Assembly (NCBI RefSeq): GCF_000981895.1
Contig: NZ_LATD01000157.1
Location: 1-34,166 of the forward strand
DNA from: Streptomyces odonnellii
GTDB lineage: Bacteria; Actinomycetota; Actinomycetes; Streptomycetales; Streptomycetaceae
Direction: 5' to 3'
Length of the DNA: 34,166 bases
Positions 33,196-34,166 of the stretch are shown piece after piece (positions within the stretch are counted from its first letter, which is position 1; every line of letters starts with the position of its first letter). Below the pieces are notes generated by a model. It saw only the letters and a program-made list of their open reading frames with translations. It did not search any database and was not told the DNA's origin. The translations under genes were made by a program, and so were the position numbers.

Positions 33196-34107
33196 GTGTC
33201 CCGATACAGATCGCGTCTGTCCCGGCTGCTGGCCGCGGTGCTGGCCGCCTCGGCGCTGGCCGTGGTGCCGGTCGTCACCACCACCCCCGCCGCCGCGGCG
33301 ACGGGCTGCGTGCCGAAGCCCCCGAAGTTCCCGTCCCCGACGGACCCGGCTCCGCCGGCCCCCGTACCTCCGCAGATGACCATGGAGGAGATCAAGGCAT
33401 ACGTCGCCGGACACCACAGCACGCACGGTGTGAAGGGTGACCCGCACGTATACATCAGCGACCAGGGCCACCCCACCGTTGGTGTCGGGTTCAACCTCGA
33501 CCGCCCGGACGCCCCGGCCCTGCTCGCCGCCGTGGGCGCCGACTACACCGCGGTGCGCAACGGCACCCAGAACCTCACCTCGTTCCAGATCATCACGCTC
33601 TTCGAGGCCGACTTCAACGCGGCGATCACCACGCTCGAAGGGATCTTCCCCGATCTGTGGTACACCCTGCTGCCGAACCGCAGAGCTGTCCTGATCGACA
33701 TGATGTACAGCATGGGTGTCACCGACTTCTCCTACTCCAAGCTGTTCATCGCGGCCGTCAGGGCGGAGACCTGGCCGCTCGCCAACATGGCGCTGATGAA
33801 GTTGGCCTACGCCAACCAGTTCAAGACGCAGGCGTCCGAGAACGCGGAGATCCTGCGTGACGGCGCGAACTGCAAGGCCCCCGCGTCGGTGCCCGCACAC
33901 ACTTCCACCGGCGGCGGCAACGGCAGCACGGCCTACGGGGACGGCACCCTGGTGAGCCTGCCGGGCGGTCTGCCGGGCGGCAGTGGCGGCAGTGGCGGAG
34001 GCGGCATCAGGTCGCTCCAGGGCATCACCCTCTGCAGCATCCAGACCTTCAGCGTCTACTACGAGGACCACTGGGTCTCCACCACCATCATCGACTGCGG
34101 CCCGTAA
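33196..34107 (+). CDS. Secreted GH24-like (phage-type) lysozyme without evident catalytic Glu
   Basis: GTG 33196 has GGAG five bases upstream; ATG 33163 lacks such a site. The 303-aa product begins with a Sec signal peptide (SRYRSRLSRLLAAVLAAS, cleavage after PAAAA near residue 35), then a Pro-rich linker. A T4-lysozyme-like domain covers 62-225: VYISDQGHPTVGVGFNLDR (beta hairpin with conserved Asp/Thr), LFEADFNAAITTLEGI, RRAVLIDMMYSMGV and LANMALMKLAYANQF. The usual HEG catalytic Glu before the hairpin is replaced by THG (residues 76-78). A Gly/Ser-rich linker and a small C-terminal domain with two Cys (280, 301) follow. It should be exported and bind or cut cell wall, possibly without hydrolysis. 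Confidence 0.8.
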   Translation: MSRYRSRLSRLLAAVLAASALAVVPVVTTTPAAAATGCVPKPPKFPSPTDPAPPAPVPPQMTMEEIKAYVAGHHSTHGVKGDPHVYISDQGHPTVGVGFNLDRPDAPALLAAVGADYTAVRNGTQNLTSFQIITLFEADFNAAITTLEGIFPDLWYTLLPNRRAVLIDMMYSMGVTDFSYSKLFIAAVRAETWPLANMALMKLAYANQFKTQASENAEILRDGANCKAPASVPAHTSTGGGNGSTAYGDGTLVSLPGGLPGGSGGSGGGGIRSLQGITLCSIQTFSVYYEDHWVSTTIIDCGP

Positions 34108-34166
34108 GCGCGGCCCGTAAACGCGCATCGGGCGGGACTCGGGGGAGTACGGGGACGGGGGAGTAC

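Noticed and set aside
32887..34128. 413-codon minus-strand ORF opposite the lysozyme-like gene
   Set aside because: Shadow frame; the plus strand has signal peptide, ribosome-binding site and domain match.
1..34166. Second copy of the tRNA-Leu 3' end as the other island boundary
   Set aside because: I looked for GGGTTCAAGTCCCCCC-like sequence elsewhere in the window and did not find it; it may lie outside.
1..34166. CRISPR arrays, rRNA genes, further tRNAs
   Set aside because: No regularly spaced repeats, rRNA signatures or second cloverleaf were seen.

Overview
This window comes from a high-GC actinomycete, most likely Streptomyces. The evidence is the strong GC third-position bias, GTG/TTG starts, actinobacterial IS types and the Streptomyces-style recombinase next to tRNA-Leu. 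Decayed genes and transposase fragments are dense, which suggests an accessory region such as a chromosome arm or large plasmid. Many remnants carry frameshifts or deletions while neighbouring genes are intact, so real gene decay is more likely than general sequencing error. Some single-base shifts in homopolymers could still be errors.

Layout. (1) 1-8.4 kb is an integrated-island fragment. It holds tRNA-Leu(GAG), a frameshifted serine recombinase whose C-terminus is encoded antisense to the tRNA 3' end, a small coupled ORF, a broken C5-cytosine methyltransferase, an intact N4C/N6A-type methyltransferase and a methyltransferase-like partner lacking motif I. A 69-aa membrane protein follows, divergent from a 991-aa HTH-NACHT-LRR STAND protein, which is a defence candidate. 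(2) 8.4-16.2 kb is a mobile-element graveyard. It holds a truncated solute-binding protein, remnants of IS110, IS701, two ISL3 and an NF041680-like transposase, two nearly complete IS5-family elements, a membrane glutaredoxin, an orphan SUKH protein, an ArsR fragment and a pair of mirror-image 16-bp palindromes. (3) 16.2-22.3 kb is an apparently intact minus-strand small-molecule locus: AvrD-family synthase, unknown protein, coupled 51-aa protein, SDR reductase and P-loop ATPase. Beside it are a MarR regulator and a 14-TM MFS exporter; related operator-like motifs lie upstream of avrD and of the exporter gene. (4) 22.4-27 kb holds broken peptide-metabolism genes (DppB-like permease, SBP tail, gamma-glutamyltransferase, prolyl oligopeptidase) and an intact SAM methyltransferase. 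(5) 27-34 kb holds a LysR/MFS pair, a STAND regulator and a TniB ATPase that have both lost their P-loop segments, a DUF1963-like protein preceded by an unrecorded 35-aa peptide gene, and a secreted GH24-like lysozyme lacking an obvious catalytic Glu.

The best candidates for something undescribed are the AvrD/SDR/ATPase/MarR/MFS locus (probably a butenolide or syringolide-like signal with its own sensor and exporter) and the HTH-NACHT-LRR gene with its divergent two-helix membrane partner beside a methyltransferase pair.
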